From Bacillus sp. 2B10 (GTDB lineage: Bacteria; Pseudomonadota; Alphaproteobacteria; Sphingomonadales; Sphingomonadaceae), in assembly GCA_003946805.1 (NCBI GenBank), contig RPSH01000015.1, positions 25,485 to 89,484 of the forward strand: a DNA stretch of 64,000 bases, read 5' to 3'. How positions within the stretch are numbered: position 1 is the first letter of the stretch; every line of letters begins with the position of its first letter. Made by a program: the position numbers and the translations under genes. The notes under the pieces were generated by a model that searched no databases, was not told where the DNA came from, and saw only the letters and a program-made list of their open reading frames with translations. Shown in pieces: positions 62,933 through 64,000 of the stretch.

Positions 62933-63514
62933 ATGGGCAAGAAAAAGCAGGCGAAACGGACGGCGCGGCACGTGGTCGATGCGGATATCGATGCCGGGCA
63001 CGGCGTCGCGCGCGAACTGCGGCATCATCCGGTGGTGCGGGTGGCTGGCGCGCTGAGCGAGGTCGCCGACCAGCCGCCGATGGTGGCGATCAACGTCGCG
63101 ACGATCGCGGTCGCGCTGCTGGCGAAGGACGCGAAGCTGGCGCGGACCGGCGTACGGATGCTGGCGGCACACGGGCTGGCGACGCTGGCGAAGGCGGTCA
63201 TCAAGCATCGGGTCGACCGGGCGCGGCCGAACCAGTTCAGCGATCGCGACGACCATCGGCCTAAGCCCGGCGATACCGACGAGGGGCCGCAGAACTCGTT
63301 TCCCTCCGGCCATACCGCCGGCGCGGTGGCGGTCGCGCGGGCGGTGGCGCGCGAATATCCGGGCATGGCGGTGCCGGCGCAGGTAGCCGCGACCGGCATC
63401 GCGGCGATCCAGATTCCGCGTGGGACGCATTTCCCGATCGACGTCGTGGCGGGCGCGGTCATCGGCTGGGCGGCGGAGGCGATCGTCGCGCGGGTGCTGC
63501 CGAAACCCACGTAA
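62933..63514 (+). CDS. PAP2-family membrane phosphatase
   Basis: 193 residues. PAP2 motifs are KHRVDRARP (first), SFPSGHTAGAV (second) and an abbreviated third motif, PRGTHFPIDVVAGAV. The hydrophobic helices place it in the inner membrane. It could dephosphorylate phosphatidic acid or undecaprenyl pyrophosphate; the substrate cannot be read. ATG 62933 is chosen because it starts the charged N-terminus and leaves no overlap with trmB. Copy C of the three-copy element starts 5 nt after the stop. Confidence 0.88.
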   Translation: MGKKKQAKRTARHVVDADIDAGHGVARELRHHPVVRVAGALSEVADQPPMVAINVATIAVALLAKDAKLARTGVRMLAAHGLATLAKAVIKHRVDRARPNQFSDRDDHRPKPGDTDEGPQNSFPSGHTAGAVAVARAVAREYPGMAVPAQVAATGIAAIQIPRGTHFPIDVVAGAVIGWAAEAIVARVLPKPT

Positions 63515-63519
63515 ATCCG

Positions 63520-63641
63520 CCAAAGGTCACGAAAGTCACACTTGCCACATGTTCGCAGCCGCCGGGTCTTGCGATGGCGAGGGTGTTCGCGATGTCAAAG
63601 AGCTTTGGGGGAGCATGGCGGCGCGGCGGTGTGTAGGAAAG
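63520..63641 (-). repeat. Three-copy element, copy C
   Basis: On the minus strand: box 1 TTTCCTACA (63641-63633), box 2 CTCTTTGACA (63602-63593) and box 3 AGTGTGACTTTCGTGACC (63542 downward to 63520). Box 3 ends 5 nt from the PAP2 stop. The spacing between box 1 and box 3 is 97 nt, compared with 106-107 in copies A and B. Confidence 0.65.
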
Positions 63642-63663
63642 TGCTTCCGCCGCGCCATGACTG

Positions 63664-63999
63664 CTACTTCGTCGCCGCGGCATTGATATCGATCTTGAGC
63701 TTCTTGCCCCAGCTGTTCGTCCGGGCGATCATCGGGCGGCCCAGCGCGGCCAGCACGGTATCGGGCGCAGGCAACCCGGTCATTGGGGCGTAGGTGGCGA
63801 TCGAGCCGGGATCGTAGAACGCGACCGTCCATTGGCGCACGGTCTGCCCCTTCGATTCGCCCGCGTCGCGCGCGATGACGTCGGGGCTGATCCACGCGCC
63901 GCGCGCGCTGTCGCTGATCGCCAGCAGGTAGCTGTCGGGCGACGCGTCGCTGCGATAGGCGGCACCGATCCGGGCGGGGGCGGGGTCGCGGCACCAGAA
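63664..63999 (-). CDS. Unknown protein, C-terminal 111 residues (5' end outside window)
   Basis: The minus-strand frame stays open from the window edge to a TAG at 63664. It contains SDASPDSYLLAISDSARGAW, TVRQWTVAFYDPGSIATYAP and NSWGKKLKIDINAAATK at the C-terminus. It has no start in the window. I recognise no domain; the repeated short aromatic-hydrophobic strands suggest a beta-rich soluble or secreted protein. Confidence 0.6.
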   Translation of the reverse strand, partial: FWCRDPAPARIGAAYRSDASPDSYLLAISDSARGAWISPDVIARDAGESKGQTVRQWTVAFYDPGSIATYAPMTGLPAPDTVLAALGRPMIARTNSWGKKLKIDINAAATK

Positions 64000-64000
64000 G

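Noticed and set aside
63536..63994. A minus-strand frame that covers the right edge and copy C
   Set aside because: It overlaps the better-supported partial gene in another frame and is Arg-rich without motifs; its end runs through the repeat.

Overview
The window looks like a chromosomal stretch of a sphingomonad (Alphaproteobacteria, Sphingomonas-like). It is GC-rich with strong third-position bias, so nearly every real gene has long shadow ORFs. The taxonomic pointers are an RNase HII-CcrM (GANTC methylase) pair, a yajC-secD-secF operon, a TonB-dependent receptor, small conserved proteins I associate with sphingomonads, and hairpin repeats in many intergenic gaps. Most of it is core housekeeping sequence; I see no phage, insertion sequence, CRISPR array or plasmid function.

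Layout. 1-10.8 kb: end of glutathione reductase, a dicarboxylate/amino-acid symporter, glmM, a DUF1272 protein, thiD fused to a VOC domain, rnhB, ccrM, folP and a large secreted protein of unknown function. 10.9-13.9 kb: a three-gene minus-strand Tad-type pseudopilin set whose TadG-like member carries a long glycine-rich repeat region. 14.0-17.6 kb: tRNA-Pro(GGG), then yajC-secD-secF and a Mth938-like protein. 17.7-20.7 kb: a GT4 glycosyltransferase, OsmC, a glycine-zipper protein and ThpR. 20.8-26 kb: a Bax-inhibitor-1 protein, small secreted or lipoprotein genes, a collapsed GNAT gene and a siderophore-type TonB receptor. 26.1-31.2 kb: ferredoxin-NADP reductase, a chemoreceptor, an ArsC/Spx-like protein and panB. 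31.4-35.3 kb: a YfgM-like TPR protein, bamB, der and a TusA-like protein, the same order as yfgM-bamB-der in E. coli. 35.6-39.4 kb: a surface-glycan locus with three glycosyltransferases and a multispanning membrane protein. 39.4-46.8 kb: an M16 protease, NDH-2 and a small outer-membrane protein. 47-52 kb: nrdB and nrdA, split by three small genes. 52.2-58.3 kb: small membrane proteins, a GNAT/FemAB-like protein, and a hybrid histidine kinase facing a LuxR-type response regulator. 58.3-61 kb: an NAD-salvage locus (nicotinamidase-like, NrtR, PncB) with a visible palindromic operator. 61-64 kb: a glucokinase-family protein with a degenerate phosphate loop, trmB, a PAP2 phosphatase and a partial unknown gene.

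The strongest non-gene signals are nine GANTC sites packed into 138 bp in front of ccrM, which suggests dense methylation feedback on the methylase's own gene; a roughly 130-bp element present three times that in two copies abuts the stop codon of a converging gene; and at least two families of interspersed hairpin repeats. I did not find a convincing new multi-gene system. The least explained protein-level items are the TadG-like repeat protein, the ThiD-VOC fusion and the altered glucokinase. All calls come from reading the sequence; no database search was run.
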